Assembly: GCF_001653715.1 (NCBI RefSeq)
Contig: NZ_LWHQ01000037.1
Location: forward strand, 56,327-120,326
Direction of reading: 5' to 3'
Length of the DNA: 64,000 nt
Source: Methylobacterium platani
GTDB lineage: Bacteria > Pseudomonadota > Alphaproteobacteria > Rhizobiales > Beijerinckiaceae
The notes beneath the pieces were generated by a model. The model ran no database searches and was not told the origin of the DNA. It worked only from the letters and a program-made list of their open reading frames with translations. The position numbers and the translations under genes were made by a program. Positions 37,004 to 44,478 of this stretch are shown piece by piece; position 1 is the first letter of the stretch; each line of letters opens with the position of its first letter.

Positions 37004-37446
37004 TGCCCCCCGTCCAGACCAGCTATCCCGCCCGGCCCGCCGCCGCCTACGAGGGCATGGCCGCCGACCAGAACCCGACGACGATCGTGAGCCGCACCGT
37101 CGAGACCCCGGAGGGGATCGGCTTCGGCCGCGCCGTCTTCCAGGGCACCCGCGACGAGAGCATCGCCGCCGCGGGCGCGGTGTTCCGCGGCATCGCGCTC
37201 GCCGACCGCAACGCCCGGCCGTCCCCGGGCGGGGCCGACCTCTTCGCCAAGGGCGAGACCGCCCCGGTGATGACCTCCGGCGCGGTCTGGGTCGTCACGG
37301 CCTCGGCCGCGAGCGCGGGCAGCCCCGCCTACGTCACGCCCGCCGGCGCGATCACGGCCGCCGCCTCCGGCAACGCCCCGGTCCCGAACGCCCTGTTCGA
37401 CACCTCCGCTCCCGCCGGCGGCCTCGTCCGCCTGCGCCTGAACTGA
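37003..37446 (+). CDS. Capsid cement/decoration protein (Gp24/DUF2190-like)
   Basis: 147 aa; start overlaps the upstream stop by 1 nt. Small, Ala/Gly/Val-rich and strand-rich, with 'GRAVFQGTRDESIAAAGAVFRGIALADRN' and 'GETAPVMTSGAVWVVTASAASAGSPAYVTPAG'. These are features of structural cement proteins that stabilise heads of DUF2184-capsid phages. The major capsid gene follows immediately, as expected. Confidence 0.78.
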   Translation: MPPVQTSYPARPAAAYEGMAADQNPTTIVSRTVETPEGIGFGRAVFQGTRDESIAAAGAVFRGIALADRNARPSPGGADLFAKGETAPVMTSGAVWVVTASAASAGSPAYVTPAGAITAAASGNAPVPNALFDTSAPAGGLVRLRLN

Positions 37447-37460
37447 CGAGAGGCTTACTC

Positions 37461-38408
37461 ATGACCCGCACCCTTCTCGCCGACGCGCCCCGGGCGCTCG
37501 CCTTCCTGGTCAGCCAGCAGGCCTTCATCGAGCCGACCGTCTACCGCGCCCGGTACCCGGCGATCCGCTATCCGCGCCTCGTGCCGGTCGACACCGCGGC
37601 GCCCGAATGGGTGCCGACCGTGACCTACTTCTCGGTCGACCGGGTCGGCCAGGCGACCTGGGTCCACGGCGCCGCCGCCGACGTGCCGAAGGTCGAGCTC
37701 ACGCGCCGCCAGCACGAGACCGCCGTCGCCATGGCGGGCATCGGCTACGGCTACGACCTGGAGGAGCTCGGCAAGGCCCAGCTGCTGGGCATGAATCTCG
37801 ACGCCGACAAGGCCGATGCGGCGCGGCTGGCCTCGGAGGAGTTCATCGACCAGGTCGCGCTGTTCGGCGATCCCGCCAAGGGCTTCTCCGGCCTCCTCAA
37901 CCACCCGGGCGTCACGGTCGGCAGCGCAGCGGCGACAGGGGCGAACGGCAGCACCGCCTGGGCGCAGAAGACGCCGGAGCAGATCCTCGCCGACGTCAAC
38001 GGCCAGTTGATCGGCATCTTCACCGGCTCGAACACCGTCGAGATGGCCGACACCCTGCTGCTGCCCTACGAGCAGATGCTCGGCATCGGGCTTCGCCGCC
38101 TCGACGGGATCAGCCCGCTCACCCTGCTCGACTGGATCCGGCGCCACAACGTCTACACCCTGGAGACCGGCCAGGAGCTCACGGTCTACGGCGTGCGGGC
38201 GCTCGAGACCGCCGGCACCGGCGGCACCGCCCGCCTCGTCGCCTATCGCCGCGACCCCTCGGTGCTGAAGCTGTGGCTGCCGATGCCGTTCCGGTTCTTC
38301 CCGGCCTGGCAGACCGGCCCGTGGCGCTTCGAGGTGCCGGGCGCCTTCCGGCTCGGCGGCCTCGACATCCGCCGCCCCGCCGCCTGCCGCTACCTCGACG
38401 GCATCTAG
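37461..38408 (+). CDS. Major capsid protein (DUF2184 family)
   Basis: 315 aa, with 'QQAFIEPTVYRARYPAIRYPRLVPVDTAAPEWV' at the N-terminus, 'GIGYGYDLEELGKAQLLGMNLDADKADAA', and 'TLLLPYEQMLGIG' plus a C-terminal 'WRFEVPGAFRLGGLDIRRPAACRYLDGI'. This is the DUF2184/E217-type HK97-fold capsid rather than the phage_capsid (RcGTA gp5) family. It lacks an N-terminal delta-domain, consistent with scaffold function residing in the DUF2213 protein upstream. Confidence 0.88.
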   Translation: MTRTLLADAPRALAFLVSQQAFIEPTVYRARYPAIRYPRLVPVDTAAPEWVPTVTYFSVDRVGQATWVHGAAADVPKVELTRRQHETAVAMAGIGYGYDLEELGKAQLLGMNLDADKADAARLASEEFIDQVALFGDPAKGFSGLLNHPGVTVGSAAATGANGSTAWAQKTPEQILADVNGQLIGIFTGSNTVEMADTLLLPYEQMLGIGLRRLDGISPLTLLDWIRRHNVYTLETGQELTVYGVRALETAGTGGTARLVAYRRDPSVLKLWLPMPFRFFPAWQTGPWRFEVPGAFRLGGLDIRRPAACRYLDGI

Positions 38409-38422
38409 GGGAGGCTTCGCGC

Positions 38423-38692
38423 ATGATGCGGGTGACGAACCACGCCGCCGGCCCCCGGCTGGTCTGGCCGAAGGGCGCGCGGACGCCCCGGCTGCTCGTG
38501 CCCGGCGAGAGCGCGGTGATCGCGCTGCCCGACCGGACGGATCCCTGCCTCGCCGCCTGGGCGGCGGCGGGGGAGATGCGGATCGAGGCGGCGGAGCCCG
38601 GCGAGGACCCACCGCAGCAGGATCCGCGGCAGAATCCACGGCCCGAGCGCCGCCGCGGCCGCGAGCGGCCGCCCTTCGGCGGGGAGGCGTGA
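38423..38692 (+). CDS. Small head-region protein of unknown function
   Basis: 89 aa from the ATG at 38423 after a ggggaggc site. The N-terminal ~55 residues look folded ('VTNHAAGPRLVWPKGARTPRLLVPGESAVIAL'); the C-terminal third is Pro/Arg/Glu-rich and disordered. Similar small proteins often sit between capsid and connector genes. I cannot name a family. Confidence 0.65.
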   Translation: MMRVTNHAAGPRLVWPKGARTPRLLVPGESAVIALPDRTDPCLAAWAAAGEMRIEAAEPGEDPPQQDPRQNPRPERRRGRERPPFGGEA

Positions 38693-38693
38693 G

Positions 38694-39065
38694 ATGGCCG
38701 ATCCCACGCCCGCCGCCTTCCGGGCCCGCTTCCCGGCCTTCGCCTCCGTCCCCGACGCCGCGGTTGCAGGCGCGCTCGCGGAGGCCGCCCCCCGGATCGG
38801 CGCCGCCTGGCCCGAGGCGGACGCGACCCTCGGGCGGATGCTCCACGCCGCCCACACCCTGACCCTCGACGGGCAGGGCGGCCCGGAAGCCGAGCTCGCC
38901 CGGGCGGGCGCCCTCGACCTCAAGGGCTTTCGCAGCGGCAGCCTCCACCTCGAACGGCGCGACCCGCCGGCCGAGGCGCTGCCCGGCACGCTCGGGCTCA
39001 CCTCCTACGGGCGGCGCTTCCACGAGGTGCTGCGCCGCAACGGCATCGGCGTGGCGGTGGTGTGA
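38694..39065 (+). CDS. Head-tail connector (DUF4054, gp6-like adaptor)
   Basis: 123 aa. 'AFRARFPAFASVPDAAVAGALAEAAPRIGAAWP' and 'MLHAAHTLTLDG' are typical of DUF4054 adaptors, which form the ring under the portal. It starts 1 bp after the previous stop and its stop overlaps the next start. It is equivalent in position to RcGTA g6. Confidence 0.85.
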   Translation: MADPTPAAFRARFPAFASVPDAAVAGALAEAAPRIGAAWPEADATLGRMLHAAHTLTLDGQGGPEAELARAGALDLKGFRSGSLHLERRDPPAEALPGTLGLTSYGRRFHEVLRRNGIGVAVV

Positions 39066-39379
39066 TGGGCCTCCTCGACGGACTCGGCCGCCATCTCGGG
39101 GGGGTTTTCGCCCCCCTGTTCGACGAGGCGGTCCTGCACCGGATCGGCCCGGACGGCGCCTCCTCGGACGTGCCCGTCCGGGCCCGGATCGACGGCGCCC
39201 GGGAGGCCCCCGAGGAGCCGGGGCTGCCGGGCCGCCTGGTGCGGATGACCGTGCTGACGCCGGGCCTTCCCCCGAACCCCGACGACGAGATCACCCTGGC
39301 GGGGACCCGCCACCGCATCGTCGCGGTGGAGACCGACCCCGCCGGCAGCCACGCCCTCATCCAGGGGAGACCGCTGTGA
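39065..39379 (+). CDS. Head-tail stopper/closure protein
   Basis: 104 aa from the ATG at 39065, overlapping the preceding stop by 1 nt. It is a small beta-rich protein ending 'GTRHRIVAVETDPAGSHALIQGRPL', a pattern seen in phage head-closure proteins (RcGTA g7 position). Assigned by size, strand content and order; similarity is weak. Confidence 0.68.
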   Translation: MGLLDGLGRHLGGVFAPLFDEAVLHRIGPDGASSDVPVRARIDGAREAPEEPGLPGRLVRMTVLTPGLPPNPDDEITLAGTRHRIVAVETDPAGSHALIQGRPL

Positions 39380-39660
39380 ACCAGAGAGCCGAGACCGGCC
39401 CGCTCCAGGCCCGGCTCGCCCGCCTCGCCCGGGCCGGCGGCGACGCCGCCCGGGCCCGGGCGCGGGAGGCGGCGAACGCCCTCGCCGCCGAGATCGCGAA
39501 AGACCCAGCCGACGGGCGCGCCGAGGCGGCGCAGACGCCCGACGGCGCCGTCGTCGCGGTCGAGGCGCCGGGCCTGATCGCCCGGGAATTCGGCACCGCG
39601 ACGCGGGCCGCCCGGCCGGTGATCGGGCCGGCCGTCGCGCACCTGACGGGGAGGGCGTGA
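39376..39660 (+). CDS. Small minor tail/HK97-gp10-like protein
   Basis: 94 aa from a GTG at 39376 with a 4-bp overlap (GTGA). The N-terminus is helical and Ala/Arg-rich; the C-terminus contains 'GLIAREFGTATRAARPVIGPAV', a motif of the HK97 gp10-like tail-completion family ('EFGT...P.P...P'). It is shorter than most family members. It lies between stopper and tail terminator, which is where such a protein belongs. Confidence 0.65.
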   Translation: MNQRAETGPLQARLARLARAGGDAARARAREAANALAAEIAKDPADGRAEAAQTPDGAVVAVEAPGLIAREFGTATRAARPVIGPAVAHLTGRA

Positions 39661-40079
39661 TGGCCGTCCTCGACCTGTCGCCCCAGCTCCTGCGGGCGGT
39701 CCGCACCCGCCTGCTGGCCGATCCGGCCCTGCGCCCCCTCGTCGGCAACCGGGTGCGCGAGGTGGCGAGCGCCCGCGAGGAATGGCCGTTCCTGCGCGTC
39801 GATCCGCCGGAGGTCGGCCCCTACGAGGCGCAAGGGTGGCGCGGCTGCACCTGCCGCCTGACCGTCCACGCCTTCCTGCGCGGCGCCCGGGACCTGCGGC
39901 CGGTGCAGGAGCTGCTCGCCGCGATCGCCGCCGCCCTCGACGAGGCCGACCTGGCGCTGACCCGCGGCGAGCTCCTGTGGCTGTCGCACGAGCGCAGCCT
40001 GGTCCTGCCGGAGCCCCTCGGGCCCGGCTCCTGGCACGGCGTCGCCCGCTTCGCCGCCGTCGCCGCGGAAACTGTCTGA
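39660..40079 (+). CDS. Tail terminator (DUF3168 family)
   Basis: 139 aa. 'LRAVRTRLLADPALRPLVGNRVRE', 'WPFLRVDPPEVGPYEAQGWRGCTCRLTVHAFLR' and 'VQELLAAIAAALDEADL' are classic DUF3168. The hexameric ring caps the tail tube before head joining; it corresponds to RcGTA g8. The ATG at 39660 overlaps the previous stop. Confidence 0.87.
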   Translation: MAVLDLSPQLLRAVRTRLLADPALRPLVGNRVREVASAREEWPFLRVDPPEVGPYEAQGWRGCTCRLTVHAFLRGARDLRPVQELLAAIAAALDEADLALTRGELLWLSHERSLVLPEPLGPGSWHGVARFAAVAAETV

Positions 40080-40103
40080 TCCTCTCCCTCGGAGTCGCCC
40101 CCC

Positions 40104-40549
40104 ATGGCCCAGCCCACCACCCTGCCGTTCTCCGCCATCGCCGTGAAGCTCGAGAGCCCGACCAAGGCCGGCACCTTCGAGGCGCCCTGCGGCCTCACCG
40201 AGCGCGCGGCGCAATTCACCAAGGAGACCAACGCTTCGGTCGTGCCCGATTGCGCCAACGAGGATGCCGCGCCCTTCGTCGACCGGTTCGCGGTGTCGAA
40301 GTCGGTCGCGGTCTCCGGCAAAGGCGTGATGGCGCGCCAGAGCATCGCCCGCTGGCGCGCCGCCTTCGACTCCGACGCGCCGGTGCGCGCCCGGGTCGAG
40401 GTGAGCGGCGCCGGAACGGAGGGCGGCGGCACCTGGGAGGGGCTGTTCCACCTCACCAGCTTCGAGGTCGGGGCCGTGCGGGCGAGCGCTGCACCGTCTC
40501 GGTGGCCCTGCAATCGACCGGGGCGGTGCCGTTCACCGCGGCGGCGTGA
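40104..40549 (+). pseudogene. Major tail tube protein, frameshifted near its C-terminus
   Basis: From the ATG at 40104 the tail-tube fold is clear ('FSAIAVKLESPTKAGTFEAPCGLTERAAQFTKETN', 'SGKGVMARQSIARWRAAF', 'GTWEGLFHLTSFEVGA'). After ~40475 this frame turns into Arg/Pro-rich nonsense, while the +1-shifted codons give the expected ending 'GERCTVSVALQSTGAVPFTAAA' stopping at 40549. Adding one G to the run at 40479-40482 restores one 148-codon frame. So it is a one-base deletion, a sequencing error, or much less likely a programmed shift. Equivalent to RcGTA g9. Confidence 0.8.
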
Positions 40550-40557
40550 GGCGGATC

Positions 40558-41124
40558 ATGAGCCGCGACGGCCATATCGACCTCGACCTGAACGGGACGA
40601 CCCACCGCTTCCGCCTCGCCATCGGCGACCTCGAGGCGCTGCAGGAGGCGACGGGGGCGGGGCCCGCCGACCTGCTGCACCGCTTCCATGCCGGCCGGCT
40701 CTACCGGTTCCGCGACGTGCGCGACGTGCTGCGCCTCGGCCTGATCGGCGGCGGCACCCCGGTGCCGCAGGCCCACGCCGTCGCCGGAAGCCTCGACGGG
40801 CAGCCCTGCATCCCGCTGATCGCCAAGGCCGCCCTGGTGCTGGCGGCGGGCCTCGAGGGCGCCGATGACGAGCGGGTCGGCCGACCGGCCGGCGCTGCGG
40901 GCCCCGGGGGGCGGATCGCCTTCGCGGCGTTCTACGGCGCCGCCGCCGCCATGGGCCTGCCCGCCGCCGACATGCGGGCGATGAGCCTGTGGCAGCTCGC
41001 CGCCTACATCGACGGCTTCAACCGCGCCCGCGACCCGGACGCCGCCGACGCCCCGACCCCGCAGGAGGAGGACGCGCTCTGGGCCTGGCTCCGGAACGCG
41101 CCGGATGACGGATCGCCCGCATGA
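40558..41124 (+). CDS. GTA gp10-like protein fused to a tail assembly chaperone
   Basis: 188 aa. Residues 1-105 match the 'gene transfer agent family' gp10 type ('IDLDLNGTTHRFRLAIGDLEALQEATG', 'DVRDVLRLGLIGGG'). Residues ~120-170 match the short TAC chaperone ('AFYGAAAAMGLPAADMRAMSLWQLAAYIDGFNRA'). In RcGTA these are two genes, g10 and g10.1; here they are one frame. Start ATG 40558, 8 bp after the tail-tube stop; its stop overlaps the tape-measure start (ATGA). Confidence 0.8.
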   Translation: MSRDGHIDLDLNGTTHRFRLAIGDLEALQEATGAGPADLLHRFHAGRLYRFRDVRDVLRLGLIGGGTPVPQAHAVAGSLDGQPCIPLIAKAALVLAAGLEGADDERVGRPAGAAGPGGRIAFAAFYGAAAAMGLPAADMRAMSLWQLAAYIDGFNRARDPDAADAPTPQEEDALWAWLRNAPDDGSPA

Positions 41125-42470
41125 CGACCGAGATCGAGCGCCTGGTGGTCTCCCTGGAGGCCAATGTCGAGGCCTACGAGCGCGAGCTCGCCCGGGCCGG
41201 CCCGCTCGCCGAGCGGGCGATGTCGCAAGCCGAGCGCGCGGTCGAGGCCGGATCCGCGCGCATCGCCGCCGCGATGGCGCGGGCCGGCGCCGAGGTGCGC
41301 GACGAGCTCGCCCGCATGGCCGCGCCGGAGGCCCTTGGCCGGCTCCAGCGCGCGATGGAGCAGGTCGGCACGGTCCCGGCCGGCGACGGCGCCGCCCTGA
41401 GGCGGGTCGACGACGCGGTCGGAAGCCTGACCGCCCGGCTCGGCGAGGCCGGCTCCGCCTCGCGCGAGGCGGTGGCGGGGTTCGAGGCGGTGGCGGGTGC
41501 GGTCGGCGGGATCGCGGACAGGATCCCGGCCGCCGCCGACCTCGTCGCCGATCTCGGCCGGCGGGTGAAGGCGGCCGCCGACGAGGGCGCGGCGATCCGC
41601 GCCCGGATCGCCGACGCCTTCGCGATCAGCGACGCCGCCCCCCGCGGCAGCCTCGCCCCGGCCGCACCGGCCGCCTCCGCTGCCCAGCCGACGCGGGCAC
41701 CCGTTCGGTCGCCGGCGGGGCCCGCCACGGCCGCGGAGCCGGAGGACGATGCGTTCCGCGACGAGGTCGCCCGCCTCACCCGGCGCACCGGCCTCCTGAA
41801 GATCGAGGCCGACGCGGTCGGCCGCGAGGAGGGCGCCACCGCGAAGGCCGAGGCGGCGTTCCGCCTGCTGGAGGCGGCCAAGAAGGCCGACCTCGCGGTG
41901 ACGCCGGCGTTGCGCGAGGAGGTCGACCGGGTGGCGGAGGCCTACGGTGCGGCGACCGCCCAGGTGGAACGGGCGGAGGCCGCACAGCGCGCCGCCCAAT
42001 CCGCCTCGCGGGAACTGGGCTCGGCGCTCGCCGACAGCTTCAAGGGCGCGATCCTGCACGGCGAGCGCCTGACCACCGTCGTCGCGAGGCTCGCCACCAC
42101 GCTCGCGAGCCGCGGGCTCGACCGGGCCTTCGACGGCCTGTTCGGCCGCGGCAGCCCCGGCGGCGACCTGATCGGCGACGCCCTCGGCTCGCTCGGCCTG
42201 ACCCAGAACCCGACCGGTCGCGCCGCCGGCGGCCCCGTGACGCCGGGCGTCGCCTACACGGTCGGCGAGAGCGGGCGCGAGACCTTCGTACCGCTCCAGC
42301 CCGGACGCATCCTGCCGGCGGCGCACGGCGTCGCCCCGCAAGCCGCCGCGCCGAATGTCCAGGTCTCGGTCTCGATCGCCACCGCGGACGCCCCGAGCTT
42401 CCACCGCTCGGAGGCGCAGGTCAGCGCCGCCCTGGCCCGGGCGGTGCAGCGCGGCCTGAGGGGCCTGTGA
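41121..42470 (+). CDS. Tail tape measure protein
   Basis: 449 aa. The first ~160 residues are helical ('EIERLVVSLEANVEAYERELARAG'), a Pro/Ala linker follows, then a coiled coil (~215-300). 'ALADSFKGAILHGERLTTVVARLATTLASRGLDRAFDGLF' and 'GRAAGGPVTPGVAYTVGESGRETFVPLQPGRILPA' are standard C-terminal tape-measure motifs. Tape length sets tail length, so ~450 aa implies a short siphovirus tail, somewhat longer than RcGTA's. Function certain by motifs and position. Confidence 0.9.
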   Translation: MTTEIERLVVSLEANVEAYERELARAGPLAERAMSQAERAVEAGSARIAAAMARAGAEVRDELARMAAPEALGRLQRAMEQVGTVPAGDGAALRRVDDAVGSLTARLGEAGSASREAVAGFEAVAGAVGGIADRIPAAADLVADLGRRVKAAADEGAAIRARIADAFAISDAAPRGSLAPAAPAASAAQPTRAPVRSPAGPATAAEPEDDAFRDEVARLTRRTGLLKIEADAVGREEGATAKAEAAFRLLEAAKKADLAVTPALREEVDRVAEAYGAATAQVERAEAAQRAAQSASRELGSALADSFKGAILHGERLTTVVARLATTLASRGLDRAFDGLFGRGSPGGDLIGDALGSLGLTQNPTGRAAGGPVTPGVAYTVGESGRETFVPLQPGRILPAAHGVAPQAAAPNVQVSVSIATADAPSFHRSEAQVSAALARAVQRGLRGL

Positions 42471-42510
42471 GAGCCGGGCCTTCGAGAACAGCATCGGGAG
42501 CCCGTGAGCC

Positions 42511-43146
42511 ATGCCGAGCCCCTTCCACGAGGTGCGCTTCCCCCTCGCCCTGTCCTACGGCTCCCGCGGCGGGCCTGAGCGGCGCACCGAGGTCGTCACC
42601 CTCGGCTCCGGCGACGAGGAGAGGAACAGCCTCTGGCGCCACTCGCGGCGCCGCTACGATGCGGGCCCGGCCCTGCGCACGGCCGAGGACGTCGCCGTGC
42701 TGATCGCCTTCTTCGAGGAGCGCCGCGGGCCCCTCTACGGCTTCCGCTGGCGCGACACCTTCGACCACTCGTCCGCCGCCCCCGGCCAGGCGCCTGCGCC
42801 CACCGACCAGCGCCTCGGCACCGGCGACGGCACCACCCGGGCCTTCCCACTCGCGAAGACCTACGGCGGCGCCTTCGCGCCCTATGCCCGTCCGATCACC
42901 AAGCCGATCGCCGGCTCGGTCGCGGTCGCGGTCGGGGGTGTGGCGCTCGCCGGCACCGCCTTCGCGCTCGATGCCACGACCGGCCTCGTCACCCTCGAGG
43001 CCGCCCCCGCCTCCGGGGCGGTCGTCACCGCGGGCTTCCTGTTCGACGTGCCGGTGCGCTTCGCCACCGACCGCATCGAGATCGACCACCAGGCCCTGCG
43101 CGCCGGCGTGGTCGCCGACATCCCGATCCTCGAGATCCGCCGGTAG
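42511..43146 (+). CDS. Distal tail protein, DUF2460 family
   Basis: 211 aa. 'FHEVRFPLALSYGSRGGPERRTEVVTLGSGDEERN' and 'YDAGPALRTAEDVAVLIAFFEERRGPLYGFRWRD' are diagnostic of TIGR02217/DUF2460, the RcGTA g12 distal tail protein. The C-terminus 'VPVRFATDRIEIDHQALRAGVVADIPILEIR' is equally typical. It makes the ring joining tube and hub. Confidence 0.93.
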   Translation: MPSPFHEVRFPLALSYGSRGGPERRTEVVTLGSGDEERNSLWRHSRRRYDAGPALRTAEDVAVLIAFFEERRGPLYGFRWRDTFDHSSAAPGQAPAPTDQRLGTGDGTTRAFPLAKTYGGAFAPYARPITKPIAGSVAVAVGGVALAGTAFALDATTGLVTLEAAPASGAVVTAGFLFDVPVRFATDRIEIDHQALRAGVVADIPILEIRR

Positions 43147-43151
43147 ACGCC

Positions 43152-44039
43152 ATGAAGATCCTGTCGCCTGCCCTGACTGCCCGCCTCGCGAGCGGGGTCA
43201 CCACCCTGTGCCACTGCTGGATCGTCACCCGCACCGATGGGCTCCGCCTCGGCTTCACCGACCATGACGAGGACCTCGTGGTCGACGGCGTCACGTGCTC
43301 GGCCGAGAGCGGCGCCACCGGAACGGCGCTCGAACAGGGCACAGGCCTCGGCGCCGACAGCCTGGAGATCGTCGGGGCGCTGACGAGCGGGCGCCTGGCT
43401 GAAGCCGAGCTGGCGCACGGCCTGTTCGACGGCGCCGCGGTCGCGGTCTGGCGCGTCGACTGGTCGAGCCCGGCCGACGGCGTCCTCGTCCTCTCCGGCA
43501 CCGTCGGCGAGGTCTCGCGCGGGCCCACCGCCTTCACGGCGGAAGTCCGCGGCCTCGCCGATCGCCTGAACCAACCTCGCGGTCGGGTCTACCAGCGCTC
43601 GTGCGACGCGCTGCTCGGGGACGGGCGCTGCGGGGTCGATGCCGAAGCCGCCGCGATCCGCGGCGCCGGCACGGTCGCGACGGTGCGCAGCGCCCGCGGC
43701 GTCACCGCCTCCGGCCTCGCCGGGTACGTCTCCCGCTGGTTCGAGGCCGGCCGGCTGGTCTGGACCTCCGGGGCCAATGCCGGCGCCGCGGTCGAGGTGC
43801 GGGCGCACGCGCGCGCCGGCGGCCTCGCCGTCCTCGACCTGTGGGAGCCGATGCCGGCCCCGATCGCGCCCGGCGACGCCTTCCAGGTGGTGGCCGGCTG
43901 CGACAAGTCCCTGGCGAGCTGCCGGGACAAGTTCGCCAACGTCGTCAACTTCCGCGGCTTCCCGGACCTGCCGGGCAACGACTACGCCGTGGCCTACGCG
44001 GTCCAGGGGGCAGACAATGACGGAGGCCGCCTCGGCTGA
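43152..44039 (+). CDS. Tail hub protein, DUF2163 family
   Basis: 295 aa, RcGTA g13 type (TIGR02218). 'LCHCWIVTRTDGLRLGFTDHDEDLVVDGVTCSAESG' lies near the N-terminus. Four cysteines in 'SCDALLGDGRC' and 'GCDKSLASC', followed by 'FRGFPDLPGND', are the conserved block; in related hub proteins such cysteines hold an iron-sulfur cluster. It starts 5 bp after the DUF2460 stop and overlaps the peptidase gene by 23 nt. Confidence 0.93.
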   Translation: MKILSPALTARLASGVTTLCHCWIVTRTDGLRLGFTDHDEDLVVDGVTCSAESGATGTALEQGTGLGADSLEIVGALTSGRLAEAELAHGLFDGAAVAVWRVDWSSPADGVLVLSGTVGEVSRGPTAFTAEVRGLADRLNQPRGRVYQRSCDALLGDGRCGVDAEAAAIRGAGTVATVRSARGVTASGLAGYVSRWFEAGRLVWTSGANAGAAVEVRAHARAGGLAVLDLWEPMPAPIAPGDAFQVVAGCDKSLASCRDKFANVVNFRGFPDLPGNDYAVAYAVQGADNDGGRLG

Positions 44040-44478
44040 CACCCGCGCGCGCGTCGTCGCGCTGGCGCGGACCTGGCTCGGCACGCCCTACCACCATCAG
44101 GCCAGCGTGCGGGGGGCGGGCTGCGACTGCCTCGGCCTGCTGCGGGGCGTCTATGCCGGATTGACCGGCCTCGAGCCGGAGGTTCCGCCGCCCTACACGC
44201 CGAGCTGGGCGGAGGACCTGGGGCGGGAGACGCTGCGGGAGGCCGCCGCCCGCCACCTGGTGCCGCTCGCCCCGGCCGCGGCCGAGCCCGGCGACGTGCT
44301 GCTGTTCCGCTGGCGCGAGGGGCTGCCGGCCAAGCACTGCGCGATCGTCGCGGCCGGCCCGCCGAGCCCGCGGATGATCCACGCCTATGACGGTCACGCC
44401 GTGGTCGAGAGCTGGATCCCGCCGACCTGGTCGCGCCGCATCGCCTACGCCTTCCGTTTCCCGGAGCTTCCGAGATGA
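44017..44478 (+). CDS. NlpC/P60-family tail peptidase
   Basis: 153 aa, RcGTA g14 type (TIGR02219). 'ARTWLGTPYHHQASVRGAGCDCLGLLRGVY' holds the nucleophile Cys38 (C36 is also present), and H107 lies in 'LPAKHCAIV'. It is a cell-wall peptidase at the tail tip that opens peptidoglycan for DNA entry. The start was chosen at 44017 inside the end of the hub gene; its stop overlaps the next start (ATGA). Confidence 0.92.
   Translation: MTEAASADTRARVVALARTWLGTPYHHQASVRGAGCDCLGLLRGVYAGLTGLEPEVPPPYTPSWAEDLGRETLREAAARHLVPLAPAAAEPGDVLLFRWREGLPAKHCAIVAAGPPSPRMIHAYDGHAVVESWIPPTWSRRIAYAFRFPELPR

Noticed and set aside
40104..40868. Reading the tail-tube frame to its distant stop as a 254-aa protein
   Set aside because: Residues after ~124 are Arg/Pro-rich and overlap the chaperone gene. 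The correct tail-tube ending exists in the neighbouring frame, so a frameshift explains it better.
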